This document shows, piece after piece, positions 26,597-36,118 of a DNA stretch of 64,000 nucleotides; position 1 is the first letter of the stretch, and each line of letters begins with the position of its first letter. The notes beneath the pieces are model-generated. The model did no database searches and was not told where the DNA came from. It saw nothing but the letters and a program-made list of their open reading frames with translations. The stretch is from Caldilineae bacterium. GTDB lineage: Bacteria; Chloroflexota; Anaerolineae; DUEN01. Both the position numbers and the translations under genes were made by a program. The DNA is taken from the NCBI GenBank assembly GCA_011176545.1, contig DUEN01000002.1:16830-80829 (forward strand), given 5' to 3'.

Positions 26597-26963
26597 GCTT
26601 CCCTCCTTCGATGAAACGGATATGATTCGAGCCGGGGTACACTCAATCCCAGCGTGCCGTGAGCGCTCAGGCATCCCCGGTATCATCTGGGCTAAAGACG
26701 TAAAGGACACGACACAACCACGCCCTTACGCGCGACAGCCCCGGGCTCGCCACGAGATGCTCCCCCTAATAAAGGGAAACTGCTCACCACTACAGCCGCA
26801 TTATACACCGATCTCCTGATAAAGTCACGGACGCGTCGCTTTGGCGCCCTATCGCTCCTGGTGTACACTACCATTGGGAACCTTATCCCTTTAACAGGCG
26901 TTATTGAAGCGTGTCCGATAGCGGAGCAGATAACAGCAGAACCCATAGATAGCCTAACCGAAA

Positions 26964-27094
26964 CGCTCATATTGGCATACACGACACGGTAGGGACAACT
27001 CCTACCAGAACGGCCGAATTGTAGGGGCGCACGGCCGTGCGCCCCTACAATGGACCTCTTTTCGAGGCGTGTGTCGCCTATTCTAATATGAACG
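26964..27094. mobile_element. Miniature inverted-repeat element, copy B (131 bp)
   Basis: Left end CGCTCATATTGGCATA; right end as reverse complement CGTTCATATTAGAATA. Flanks are AACCGAAA (26956-26963) and AACCGAAG (27095-27102), a 7-of-8 match. Extended terminal repeats run TACACGACAC on the left and, reverse complemented, GGCGACACAC on the right. A perfect GTAGGGGCG palindrome sits at 27021-27048 inside. The rest of the 26597-27168 spacer shows no supportable gene. Confidence 0.85.
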
Positions 27095-27168
27095 AACCGA
27101 AGACGAGTTCCCTTGAGCACATTTAATGAGAAGTGAGCGGTCGTGCTCCTTACACCCGGAAGACGACG

Positions 27169-29586
27169 ATGCGACATGTTTTGATCCTTCCATGGCTGGC
27201 GGTATCCCTCATAATCGTTGGGATCCTTCCCGGCCTATCCAAGGCGACCAGCGGGAATCCTGTCCTCATCCTCGCGCCCACGACCGTGGATGGCGGGCCG
27301 ATCTCGCTGTCCATCCAGCCATATTTCGGCGGGCACTACAAATATGGTGAGTGGCTGCCCGTACGCGCCATCGTGCGCAACGATGGCCCGGACGTCGAGG
27401 CCGAGCTGCAGGCGATCCCTCCCGGCGAGAGCGTGACTATCTACGCCGTACCCGCGCCGCTGCCAGCAGGCGCCCGCAAGGAATTCACGCTATACGTGTT
27501 GCTGCCCTCCTTCGCCCGCACCCTCACCGTCAAACTGGTCGCGGGAGGGAAGGAGCTCGCGCAGGCGCGAGTGTCCGTCACTGGGCTGCAGAACATCTCC
27601 TACGTCGTCGGCGTGATCGCGCCGGACGCGACGCCCTTCGGCCTGTTGAAGGGGCTGGAGCTCGACGATGGCCGCCGGGAGGTGATCGTTGTACCGTTGT
27701 CCCTGTCCGATCTTCCCGATCAGGCCCAGGCGTTGCGCACGTTCGACGCGCTGATCCTGGTGGATACGGACACCACGTCGCTCTCGCCTGCACAGGTTCA
27801 GGCGCTTATGGATTGGATCGAGAGTGGGGGGCGGCTCGTCCTGGCCGGCGGGCCAGGCGTTGACCGCACGCTGGCCGGGCTTCCGGATGACATCAGGCCG
27901 GAGATCATGAGACGTGAGGTGTTGGACGGCACCCACGCGTTGGCGACGTTCGCTGGTCCCCAAGTCGTGGGCATCCCTGGCGAGTTCGTGGCCGCGCTGC
28001 CTCGTCGCGGCTGGGGACGGGTGCTCGTTGAACACGATGCTCGGCCGCTGGTTTGCGAGAGGCGCCTGGGCGGGGGGTGGATCACGTATCTGGCGTTTGA
28101 CCCTGCCATGAGCCCGTTCCGTGAGTGGGCGGGTATGCGAGCCGTCTGGTCCGCGCTGCTGGCTCCCGGAGCGGCCTATCCGGAGAACAGGCCGCCGGAT
28201 ATATCTGAAGCACAAATGGCCGCCCAGCGACTGGCCTACACGTTGACCAACCTGCCATCGCTGGATCTACCATCGGTGCGCTGGCTGGGATTATGGCTCG
28301 CGATCTACATCCTCGTCGTCGGGCCGGCGAATTATCTCCTCCTGCGTCGTGCCCGGCGTCTGGACTGGGCCTGGCTCACCATCCCGGGGATCACCCTCGT
28401 CTTCGCCGGGGGCGCGTTCGGCCTGGGCTATCAGCTACGTGGGAGCGACCTCCTCATCAACCAGATCTCCATCGTGCGCAAGATGTATCCGGACGCGCCG
28501 GTATTGGTCCGCAGCTACGTGGGGATCTTCTCCCCGGCGCGTCGGACTTACGACGTCGTGATCGATGGACAGGCGCTGGCCTCGCCCCTTATCAGCGAGA
28601 CACAGCGATGGGGCGGCCCTTTCAGACCGACACGCATGACTTTCGTTCAGGGCGATCCGGAACGGGTGCGAGGGATCCAGATCGACCAATGGGCCATGCA
28701 GGGCTTCCAGGTCGAGCGCTATGATCCACCCGATCGATGGGAGATCACGGCCGATCTCTCGTACGAGGAGTCGAGCGTGACCGGGGAGGTGAGCAACGGC
28801 ACGCCCTATGACTTGACGGATGCAGTCGTAGTGGTGGGACAGCGTTACGCCCGGCTGGGCGACATCCCGGCCGGAGGCAAGGTTTCGGTGAACGCGAAGC
28901 TGCGTGGGGACGAGTTGGCCAGGCCGCCCTTCCCCTATGTGCTATTCGAGGAGATGCGCCGCGGCGCCAGCCCGCGTGAGATGCGCGTCATCTCGCTGAA
29001 GCAAAACTTGCTCGGCAGCATCTTTGATCCCGGGCCGGAAAGGCCAGGATTCCCGGCAGCTATCCTCCTCATCGGCTGGGCGGAGGAGAGCCCCATCGGG
29101 GTATCTATCCCTAACGCCCCGGCCGCGCATCTTCACACGACCCTGGTGCTGGCGGCTGTCCCGCTGCCTCTGGATGCTGGCAAAGTCATCCTACCGCCTG
29201 GGACGATCCCAGCCCGGTTGGTCCGATTCCAGGGCGAGGCGGGATGGTGCGGCCCGGGACGGGTTTTCATCGGGCCCACTGGTGAGGCGGAGATGGAATA
29301 CCAGCTGCCGCCGGAGCTGATGGACGCCAACATCGAGGAGATCACCCTCGCCATCGCGACCGCCGTCGATGCCTCGGCTGGGTTGCCGAAGGCGGCGCTG
29401 TACGACTGGTCGAGCGATGAATGGATTGAGCTGGAGGACCTCCAGCGCGGCGTGAACACGATCCAGCCCGCTGACCGCTTCGTCCATCGCGATGGGGCCA
29501 TTCGCCTGCGGCTGAGCGGCGAGGGGTTCCGCGGCGGCGATTGTCTGTGGTATGGCGTGGGTGTGAAGGCGGTACGCGAGCCATGA
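27169..29586 (+). CDS. Large exported membrane-anchored protein, unknown function
   Basis: The 805-residue protein begins with a signal-like stretch (MRHVLILPWLAVSLIIVGIL), then an exported, Ig-like or beta-rich region (YFGGHYKYGEWLPVRAIVRNDGP). Residues about 170-280 contain a Rossmann-like domain (DALILVDTDTTSLSPAQVQAL, LMDWIESGGRLVLAGG), similar to the glutamine-amidotransferase-like domain of related membrane proteins. A transmembrane helix lies at about 378-398 (IYILVVGPANYLLL, next to ARRLDWAWLTIPGI) and more follow. The C-terminal half is extracytoplasmic. GTG 27133 is possible but lacks a signal peptide start. It is the first gene of the ABC/MoxR/VWA set, and its stop overlaps the ATPase start. 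Confidence 0.75.
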   Translation: MRHVLILPWLAVSLIIVGILPGLSKATSGNPVLILAPTTVDGGPISLSIQPYFGGHYKYGEWLPVRAIVRNDGPDVEAELQAIPPGESVTIYAVPAPLPAGARKEFTLYVLLPSFARTLTVKLVAGGKELAQARVSVTGLQNISYVVGVIAPDATPFGLLKGLELDDGRREVIVVPLSLSDLPDQAQALRTFDALILVDTDTTSLSPAQVQALMDWIESGGRLVLAGGPGVDRTLAGLPDDIRPEIMRREVLDGTHALATFAGPQVVGIPGEFVAALPRRGWGRVLVEHDARPLVCERRLGGGWITYLAFDPAMSPFREWAGMRAVWSALLAPGAAYPENRPPDISEAQMAAQRLAYTLTNLPSLDLPSVRWLGLWLAIYILVVGPANYLLLRRARRLDWAWLTIPGITLVFAGGAFGLGYQLRGSDLLINQISIVRKMYPDAPVLVRSYVGIFSPARRTYDVVIDGQALASPLISETQRWGGPFRPTRMTFVQGDPERVRGIQIDQWAMQGFQVERYDPPDRWEITADLSYEESSVTGEVSNGTPYDLTDAVVVVGQRYARLGDIPAGGKVSVNAKLRGDELARPPFPYVLFEEMRRGASPREMRVISLKQNLLGSIFDPGPERPGFPAAILLIGWAEESPIGVSIPNAPAAHLHTTLVLAAVPLPLDAGKVILPPGTIPARLVRFQGEAGWCGPGRVFIGPTGEAEMEYQLPPELMDANIEEITLAIATAVDASAGLPKAALYDWSSDEWIELEDLQRGVNTIQPADRFVHRDGAIRLRLSGEGFRGGDCLWYGVGVKAVREP

Positions 29587-30542
29587 GCGAGTACGCGATC
29601 GAGACGAAAAGCCTGACGAAGCGCTACGGCAAGGTCACAGCGTTAGACCACCTGGATCTCCAGGTGCCCGAGGGCGCGCTGTTCGGCTTCATCGGCCCCA
29701 ACGGCGCCGGTAAGACGACGACACTGCGCCTGCTGGCCGGGCTGCTGGAGCCGGACGATGGCGAGATATGGATCGATGGGCGCCGGATGCAGGACGATCC
29801 CCGAGGGATTCGATATCGCATTGGCTACATGCCCGACTTCTTCGGCGTGTATGAGGAAATGCGAGTGTGGGAGTACCTCGACTTCTTCGCCCGCTGCTAT
29901 GACATTCCCCATCATGAGCGCCTGACGCTCATCGAGGAGCTCCTGCACCTGGTTGGCCTGGAGGGGAAGCGGAACGACGATGTCAGCACGCTATCGCGGG
30001 GCATGCAGCAGCGCCTGTGCCTGGCCCGCGCGCTCGTCCACGATCCGCAGATCCTGCTCCTGGACGAGCCAGCGTCCGGGCTTGATCCGCGCGCCCGGGT
30101 GGAGATGCGGGAGTTGCTGCGCGAGCTCGGCCGGATGGGCAAGACGATCATCGTGAGCTCGCATATCCTGGCCGAGCTGGCCGAGCTATGCACCCAGGTG
30201 GGGATCATCGAGCGAGGCCGCCTCGTCGCCAGCGGCGATATGGAGGCCATCCGCCGGCAGATGACGGGCGAGCGGCTGTTGCAGATCCGGGCTTTAACAG
30301 AGCCCGAGGCCGTCCTCGAGCGCCTGCGCGACTTCCCCGGCGTGGGCGATCCCATTCCGATCCCCCAGACCGATGATGGCTCGGGCTGCCTCGTTGAGGT
30401 CCCCTTCACGGGTGACGATGAGAAGGTCGCCGCGCTGCTGACCCATCTCGTCACCGGGGGCATTCCCGTCATCCACTTCCAGGAGGTGGGGACCGATCTG
30501 GAGGAGATCTTCCTGCGGCTGACCAAGGGGGAGACGGCGTGA
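29583..30542 (+). CDS. ABC transporter ATP-binding protein
   Basis: The 319-residue ATPase has all ABC motifs: Walker A FIGPNGAGKTTTLRLLAG near residue 38, Q-loop RIGYMPDFFGVYEEM, signature STLSRGMQQRLCLARALVHD, Walker B ILLLDEPASGLDPRARVEM and the H-loop IIVSSHILAELAELC. The C-terminal extension after about 215 is typical of ABC-2 export ATPases. It would energise the permease encoded next. ATG 29583 overlaps the preceding stop by four bases (ATGA), and its own stop overlaps the next start by one, so translation is coupled through the set. Confidence 0.95.
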   Translation: MSEYAIETKSLTKRYGKVTALDHLDLQVPEGALFGFIGPNGAGKTTTLRLLAGLLEPDDGEIWIDGRRMQDDPRGIRYRIGYMPDFFGVYEEMRVWEYLDFFARCYDIPHHERLTLIEELLHLVGLEGKRNDDVSTLSRGMQQRLCLARALVHDPQILLLDEPASGLDPRARVEMRELLRELGRMGKTIIVSSHILAELAELCTQVGIIERGRLVASGDMEAIRRQMTGERLLQIRALTEPEAVLERLRDFPGVGDPIPIPQTDDGSGCLVEVPFTGDDEKVAALLTHLVTGGIPVIHFQEVGTDLEEIFLRLTKGETA

Positions 30543-32215
30543 TGCGTGGGGCTCTCGCTGTGCCTTCAGGGCTGAAATTCTCACTCCGTTGGAACCCCGT
30601 GCTCGTGAAGGAGATGCGTGCTCGCATGCGCGGGCCGCGCGCGTTCGTGATCCTGACGGGGTTCCTATTCCTGCTCGGGGTGGTCACGTTCGGGCTGTAT
30701 CAAATGACCGTGGCCAGCACAGGCTTTTGGGGAGGCGGGCCGCCGCTGGGGGCCGTGATCGGCCGCTCGGTGTTCGCCGGCCTGGCCTTCTTCGAACTCT
30801 TCATGGTCTGCCTAATCACGCCCGCGCTCACGGCTGGGGCCATCAGCGGCGAACGGGAGCGCCGCACGCTGGACACGCTCCTGGCGACGCCTCTGCATCC
30901 GTGGACGATCTTGTGGGGGAAGTTGATCGCGAACCTGAGCTATGTCCTCCTGTTGATCCTGGCCGCGGTGCCTATGGCCAGCCTGGTGTTCCTCTTCGGC
31001 GGGGTAACCCCGGGCGATATGATCAGGACGCTGATCATCCTGATCCTCTGTGCGGTCACCTTCGGCGTCCTCGGGCTATTCTTCTCCGTATGGTTCAGGC
31101 GCACCGGGCGGGCCACCGTGGCCAGCTACACCGTGCTATTGGCCCTCGTGTTCGGCATCTACTTCATCTACCTCGTCATCGGCGTGACCCAGAGGGCCCA
31201 GCCGCCGCGTTATATCCTCTTCCCTAGCCCGGTGGCGGCGATGGCATCGGCGTTGACGGGAGGCATCTCGCCCAACGCGGTGGGCTCATTAACGGGCCCC
31301 CTGTTGCCCGTCCTGTGGGTCCTCGGAGGCGGCCCCATCGATCTCCCGCCAGATGAGGCAGTCGCCCTGCGGCCGCTGTGGCATTACACGACCGGCATCT
31401 ACGTCGTCTTAACGCTGATCCTCCTCATCGCCAGCGTGCAACTGCTCAAGCCGATCCAGCGATGGCGCTTCGGCCCCAGAGGGACCCTCGGCCTGATCGC
31501 GCTCGCGGCGCTGCTCATCGGCGGCGGATATGTTTTCTACGGCCCCCCGAGCTATGAGCCCTTTGGCTCGCCGGTAGTGGCGCGGCCGGCGCCGGTCCCG
31601 GTAGAGCGGATGCCGCCGCCCCCTATGGCGGTCCGGGAGGTCGTGGTGCGGAAGGTCGCGGAGCCCACAGCCAGTGTCCAGCCGGAGGGAACGGCCGAGC
31701 CGTTGCCCACGTTGGAGATCTCGCCTGATCGAACGGCCGAGGAGCTAGGCGCCATCTATGTGGCGGCCATCGAGGCGCTCCTCAAGACCTCAGATCAGCC
31801 CATAGAGGGGCTCACCCTCTACGACGCGACAGACGTCGGCCTGCTCGCCGATCCAGCCCTTGAGGGGAGCAAGCCTCGTCGCCTGCCACGCCCGACGCTG
31901 GAGGCGATCACCACCCGGCTCACCCGCGGGGGAGAGATCTCGGTCACCGTCGCCGAATATAACGCGGCGCGATCTCCTGAGGAGGCATTGAAGGAGGGCG
32001 GGCTGCCGCGAGAGAGTCAGGCCGTGATCGGGCTGGGCGCGCCGTCGTGGCTGGATGACGGCCGCGTGAAGGTGCCCATCAGCATCCTTACATCGTCGGG
32101 GATCGAGGAGGTCCGCGTCTACACGCTAGCGGCGGAGGATGGCCGATGGGTGGTCGTAGAGGACAGTGGCGTGCTCCTGCGACGGGGATATAAGACGGGT
32201 GATGATGATGGATGA
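30542..32215 (+). CDS. ABC-2-type permease with extracytoplasmic C-terminal region
   Basis: A 557-residue membrane protein. NPVLVKEMRARMRGPRAFVILTG is the typical permease entry next to the first helix. The ELFMVCLITPALTAGAISGERERRTLDTLLATPL stretch is diagnostic for ABC-2 permeases. Six helices follow to about residue 330. Unlike simple permeases it then has a proline-rich linker (PAPVPVERMPPPPM) and a soluble domain of about 170 residues (EISPDRTAEELGAIYVAAIEAL through the end). What is exported is unknown. It is translated with the ATPase upstream. Confidence 0.88.
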   Translation: MRGALAVPSGLKFSLRWNPVLVKEMRARMRGPRAFVILTGFLFLLGVVTFGLYQMTVASTGFWGGGPPLGAVIGRSVFAGLAFFELFMVCLITPALTAGAISGERERRTLDTLLATPLHPWTILWGKLIANLSYVLLLILAAVPMASLVFLFGGVTPGDMIRTLIILILCAVTFGVLGLFFSVWFRRTGRATVASYTVLLALVFGIYFIYLVIGVTQRAQPPRYILFPSPVAAMASALTGGISPNAVGSLTGPLLPVLWVLGGGPIDLPPDEAVALRPLWHYTTGIYVVLTLILLIASVQLLKPIQRWRFGPRGTLGLIALAALLIGGGYVFYGPPSYEPFGSPVVARPAPVPVERMPPPPMAVREVVVRKVAEPTASVQPEGTAEPLPTLEISPDRTAEELGAIYVAAIEALLKTSDQPIEGLTLYDATDVGLLADPALEGSKPRRLPRPTLEAITTRLTRGGEISVTVAEYNAARSPEEALKEGGLPRESQAVIGLGAPSWLDDGRVKVPISILTSSGIEEVRVYTLAAEDGRWVVVEDSGVLLRRGYKTGDDDG

Positions 32216-33779
32216 TCCCTTGATTCCCCACGTAGAAGCCATCAGGCGGTGGCTGCACCTGCGGGACACCGTGGAATGGCTGGCGCGCACGGCGTGGATC
32301 CCGCTGATCCTGGGCGTCGTCGTCCTGCTGGCCAGCCGGACGATCCCCTGGCCACGTTACAGGTTGTGGGCCTGGGCCCCTGTGGGGCTGTGGGTGCTCA
32401 TCGTCATCGCTTACGCGGCGGTGCGGCCGCGCACGCTGATGGACGCTGCGCGGCGGGCGGACGCGGAACTCGCCCTGAAGGATCGCCTGGCCACGGCGTT
32501 GGCGCTGAGCCGCGGGCCTGACGGGTTCGATCCCGATCTGGTGACGCGGCAGCGGGCGGACGCGCTGAGATCGGCGAGGGCGATCCAGCCCAGTCGTGAC
32601 CTGCCTATCCGCTGGCCTCGACGGCCGTTGATGTGGGCCACGGCCATGTTCCTGGGCGCGCTGGCCCTGATGTTCATCCCCAACCCGATGGACGCCGTAT
32701 TGGAGCAACGGGCACGGGTCGCCCAGGCGACGGAGGAGGAGGCTCAGAATCTGGAGAAACTGGCGGAGGAGATCGAGACCTCCGAGGCACTGAACGAGGC
32801 CGATAAGGAGGCGCTCCTCAAGGAACTGAGGGAGCTGATCGCCCGGTTGCGGGATCATCGAGGGAATCCGGAGGAGGTTCTGACGGATTTATCGGAGTTC
32901 AAGGCCCGGCTGCGGGACCGCGTCGATCCACAGCTCGCGGCGCGGCAGGCGGCGCTGGAGAGCCTGAGCGCGCGGGTGGCGCGCCTGGCGGGCATGGAGG
33001 ATCGCCGACCCTCGCTGGATGAGACGGCGCGGCTGTTGGAGGCGTTGCTGAGGAATGTGGGCGAGATGACGCCGGAGGAGCGAGAGAGGATAGCGGAGAC
33101 ATTGGAGGAGACAGCTAGTCGATTGGGCGAGGCGGACGCGGCGCTGGCTCGGGCTTTACGGGACGCGGCGGCCGCCGTGCGACGGGGTGACGTGCAAGGT
33201 GCCCGGAAGGCGGCCGCGCGCGCGGCCGATGCGCTGCACGCGGCGCGCCGGGACCTGGCGCTGCAGGAGGCGCTGGCGCGGGCGTTGGGGCAGGCGGAAG
33301 CAAGCGGGCGCCGCATCGCCAGTACCGGGGGGATGCGCGCGTCTCCTGGTATGCAAGAAGGAAGCGGTGCCGGAACGGCGCCGGGAAGGGGCTTCGGCGG
33401 CCAGCCGGGGGGAGGAGGTGGCACCCAGGCCGATCGCCTGCCGCCCAGCACCGGGACAGGGCGGGCGAGCGCTCCGATGGAGCCTAATCGCCCATACAAC
33501 GTGGATGAGATGGTCTACGCGCCGGGGGCGAGGGCCTCGCAGCGGGAGGCCGGAGCTGGCGAGCCGGAGTTCATCCCCGGGCAGGAAAGCGCCGAAGGCG
33601 AGGTTCAGGTTCGGGAGGGGGCGGCACCGCTGCCGGGGACGGCCAGGCCTGCCCTGGTACCGTACCAGGAAGTCTATCGGGAGTACGCCTCAGAGGCCGC
33701 CAAAGCGATGGAGCGAGGGTACATCCCGCTCAACCTGCGAGATTACGTGCGGGAGTACTTCACGGCCTTGGAGCCATAG
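32202..33779 (+). CDS. Membrane protein with long coiled coil (DUF4175-like)
   Basis: The 525-residue protein has two membrane helices near the N-terminus (WIPLILGVVVLLASRTI and LWAWAPVGLWVLIVIAYAAV), a third at LMWATAMFLGALALMFIP, then a long helical, acid/base-rich region (about 180-360, QATEEEAQNLEKLAEEIETS, LKELRELIARLRDH and ARRLA-rich repeats) that should form coiled coil. The C-terminus is Gly/Pro-rich and ends GYIPLNLRDYVREYFTALEP. This build resembles DUF4175 proteins found beside MoxR/VWA genes. The start is one of three successive ATGs (32202-32208), overlapping the permease stop. Confidence 0.7.
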   Translation: MMMDDPLIPHVEAIRRWLHLRDTVEWLARTAWIPLILGVVVLLASRTIPWPRYRLWAWAPVGLWVLIVIAYAAVRPRTLMDAARRADAELALKDRLATALALSRGPDGFDPDLVTRQRADALRSARAIQPSRDLPIRWPRRPLMWATAMFLGALALMFIPNPMDAVLEQRARVAQATEEEAQNLEKLAEEIETSEALNEADKEALLKELRELIARLRDHRGNPEEVLTDLSEFKARLRDRVDPQLAARQAALESLSARVARLAGMEDRRPSLDETARLLEALLRNVGEMTPEERERIAETLEETASRLGEADAALARALRDAAAAVRRGDVQGARKAAARAADALHAARRDLALQEALARALGQAEASGRRIASTGGMRASPGMQEGSGAGTAPGRGFGGQPGGGGGTQADRLPPSTGTGRASAPMEPNRPYNVDEMVYAPGARASQREAGAGEPEFIPGQESAEGEVQVREGAAPLPGTARPALVPYQEVYREYASEAAKAMERGYIPLNLRDYVREYFTALEP

Positions 33780-33929
33780 CCTCATGAAGGTGCGTCGCAC
33801 CTGTCTACGGTTTATTGACTTTCGCACGGCGAAAGAGACATGCGGTCTTGTCGTTCGTTTCGGATAAGCTTCTGGAACCGATATAAAGACCGGATGACCT
33901 CGTTCATGAACAAACAATGTGCGAATTTT

Positions 33930-33957
33930 GTAGGGGCGACGCATGCGTCGCCCCTAC
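33930..33957. repeat. GTAGGGGCG palindrome, perfect, 28 bp
   Basis: GTAGGGGCG, core ACGCATGCGT, CGCCCCTAC. It lies alone in the 33780-34031 spacer between the coiled-coil gene and moxR, without the terminal repeats of the miniature element. No other feature is visible in this spacer. Confidence 0.85.
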
Positions 33958-34031
33958 AGGGCCCCGTCGCTTCCTGGAGGTCAAGATTCACATATTGCTT
34001 TATTTAGGCGAAGATCTATTAGGAGAGAAAC

Positions 34032-35024
34032 ATGCCGGAAATGGACGCGGATCGATTCAGGCAGACAGCCCTGGCCATCGAGCGCGAGGTCGGCAAGGTC
34101 ATCGTGGGACAGAAGGCCCTGGTGCGGGATACGCTGATCACGCTGCTGGCCGGGGGTAACGCGTTGTTGGAGGGCGTCCCCGGCCTCGGGAAGACCTTGC
34201 TCATCCGCACCCTGGCGCAGGCCATCGACTGCCATTTCAGTCGCATCCAGTTCACGCCCGACCTCATGCCGGCCGACATCGTGGGGACGATGATACTGGC
34301 CGAGGATGAGGAGGGCCGCCGTTTCTTCCGCTTCGAGCCGGGGCCCATCTTCGCCAACCTGGTGTTAGCGGACGAGATCAACCGGGCCACGCCCAAGACC
34401 CAATCAGCGCTGCTGGAGGCGATGCAGGAGCGCACGGTGACGGTGGCCAAGACGATCCATCAGCTCCCTGAGCCCTTCTTCGTCCTGGCCACGCAGAACC
34501 CCATCGAAATGGAGGGCACGTACCCTCTGCCTGAGGCTCAACTGGATCGCTTCCTCTTCAAGATCGATGTGCCGTTCCCGTCCGTGGAGGAACTGGTGGA
34601 GATCGCTGAGCGTACGACCGGCGTGGAGGTGCCGGAGGCCCAACCCGTCGCCGACGGCGAGACGATCCTGGCTATGCAGCGCCTGGCGCGCGGTGTGCCC
34701 ATCGCCGAGCACGTCACCGAGGCCGCGGCGCGCATCACCCGGGCGACGCATCCGGACGATCCTGGTGCGCCGGAGAGCGTGCGCCGCTATGTGCGATATG
34801 GTGCCAGCCCGCGCGGCATGCAGGCCCTCATCCTGGGAGGCAAGATCCATGCCCTGCTGGACGGCCGCTTCAACGTCGCCCTGGACGACCTGCGAGCCGT
34901 CGCCCGGCCAGCGCTGCGCCATCGCATCATCCTCAACTTCGAAGCTCAGGCGGAGGGTATCACGCCCGATGCGCTCATCGACGAGGTGGTCGATGCGGTC
35001 CTGGCGTCCTTAACTGTCACTTGA
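34032..35024 (+). CDS. MoxR-family AAA+ ATPase
   Basis: A 330-residue AAA+ ATPase of the MoxR family, which act as chaperones for VWA-containing or membrane proteins. Walker A is ALLEGVPGLGKTLLIRTLAQ near residue 42, Walker B NLVLADEINRATPKTQSALLEAMQE, sensor 1 LATQNPIEMEGTYPLPEAQLDRFLFK, and a C-terminal ARFLRPT-like bundle with SPRGMQALI. GGAGAGAAAC lies before ATG 34032. The next genes are DUF58 and VWA proteins, the usual partners of MoxR, so it probably acts on them. Confidence 0.95.
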   Translation: MPEMDADRFRQTALAIEREVGKVIVGQKALVRDTLITLLAGGNALLEGVPGLGKTLLIRTLAQAIDCHFSRIQFTPDLMPADIVGTMILAEDEEGRRFFRFEPGPIFANLVLADEINRATPKTQSALLEAMQERTVTVAKTIHQLPEPFFVLATQNPIEMEGTYPLPEAQLDRFLFKIDVPFPSVEELVEIAERTTGVEVPEAQPVADGETILAMQRLARGVPIAEHVTEAAARITRATHPDDPGAPESVRRYVRYGASPRGMQALILGGKIHALLDGRFNVALDDLRAVARPALRHRIILNFEAQAEGITPDALIDEVVDAVLASLTVT

Positions 35025-35081
35025 AAATTCTCGAACTGGGCTTCGGACAAAGGCCTCTTCACTAGGAACAAAGAAGAGGGG

Positions 35082-35179
35082 AACCGCTAAGGGCGCAAAG
35101 AGCGCCAAGGTCTTCAAAGTGTATCCTAACTGGCTTGTCTTTTGTGAATCCCTTTGCGTCCTTTGCGCTCTTCGCGGTT
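35082..35179. repeat. AACCGC inverted-repeat element, copy R1 (98 bp)
   Basis: Left arm AACCGCTAAGGGCGCAAAG... and right arm ...CTTTGCGCTCTTCGCGGTT are imperfect reverse complements of about 28 bp with a GTGTATCC-rich middle. Three more copies occur at 45941-46036, 57107-57288 and 62537-62642. It lies between moxR and the DUF58 gene and carries no gene. Confidence 0.8.
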
Positions 35180-35235
35180 AGAAGGGCGAATCGTCTAACA
35201 CAGCGTTAAGCTGGATAAAATTGAGGTAACCAACT

Positions 35236-36102
35236 TTGTTCGATGAAGCGTTTCTACGGCGGCTGGAGCAGCTTGCGCTGGTGGCCCGCCAGGTCCGCCA
35301 TGGGCGGACGCAGGGCGAGCGGCGGTCCCCTAAACGCGGGCGTTCGGTGGAGTTCGCCGACTATCGGGATTACGTCCCCGGCGACGACCTGCGCATGGTG
35401 GACTGGAACGTCTACGCGCGGCTAGGGCGGCTCTTCGTTAAGCTGTTCGCCGAGGAGGAAGACACCACCGTCCACTTCCTTCTGGACGCCAGCGAGAGCA
35501 TGCGGTTCGGCCAGCCGCGCAAGTGGGATTACGCCATGCGCCTGGCGGGGGCGTTAGGCTACATCGCCCTGGTGGGCATGGACCGGATCACCGCGGCCGT
35601 GATGCATGAAGGCCGGCTCACGACCATGCCGCCCATACGCACGAAGCGACAGGCGTTGGCCTGGTTCGATTGGTTACAGGCCATCCGCCCGGGCGGGGAG
35701 GCCCACCTGGGGCCGGCGATGCGGGAATACGCGGCGCGCGCTCAGGCCATCGGCCCCGCCGTAGTCATCGGCGATCTCCTGGATCCCTCATGGGATGAGG
35801 GTTTATCCGCCTTGTTCACCTGGCGGTTCGAGGTCACCGTGCTGCACGTCCTCTCGCCGGAGGAGGTGAACCCCGATCTGGAGGGAGACCTCGAGCTTAT
35901 CGACAGCGAGACCGGTCAGGCGGTGGAGATCACCGCGGATTATGATCTGCTGATGCGCTATCGGGATCGTGTAGAGGCATGGCGGACGCAGATCAAGGAC
36001 TTCTGCGCCCAGCGTGAGATGAACTATGTCGCCATTGAGACGTCTGTATCACTCGAAGCGTTGCTTTTCTCCCACTTGCGCGTGCGCGCCGTGCTAAGGT
36101 GA
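35236..36102 (+). CDS. DUF58-family protein
   Basis: A 288-residue DUF58 protein, a regular partner of MoxR ATPases. The family motif is FADYRDYVPGDDLRMVDWNVYARLG near residue 40, followed by a VWA-like fold in which LLDASESMRFG carries the partial MIDAS pattern (DxSxS). The role is inferred as part of a MoxR-dependent cell-envelope process; the biochemical activity is unknown. The start is TTG 35236 with GAGG upstream. It follows moxR by 211 bp, the spacer being taken by repeat R1. Confidence 0.88.
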   Translation: MFDEAFLRRLEQLALVARQVRHGRTQGERRSPKRGRSVEFADYRDYVPGDDLRMVDWNVYARLGRLFVKLFAEEEDTTVHFLLDASESMRFGQPRKWDYAMRLAGALGYIALVGMDRITAAVMHEGRLTTMPPIRTKRQALAWFDWLQAIRPGGEAHLGPAMREYAARAQAIGPAVVIGDLLDPSWDEGLSALFTWRFEVTVLHVLSPEEVNPDLEGDLELIDSETGQAVEITADYDLLMRYRDRVEAWRTQIKDFCAQREMNYVAIETSVSLEALLFSHLRVRAVLR

Positions 36103-36118
36103 GTATTGTGGGTAGGCG

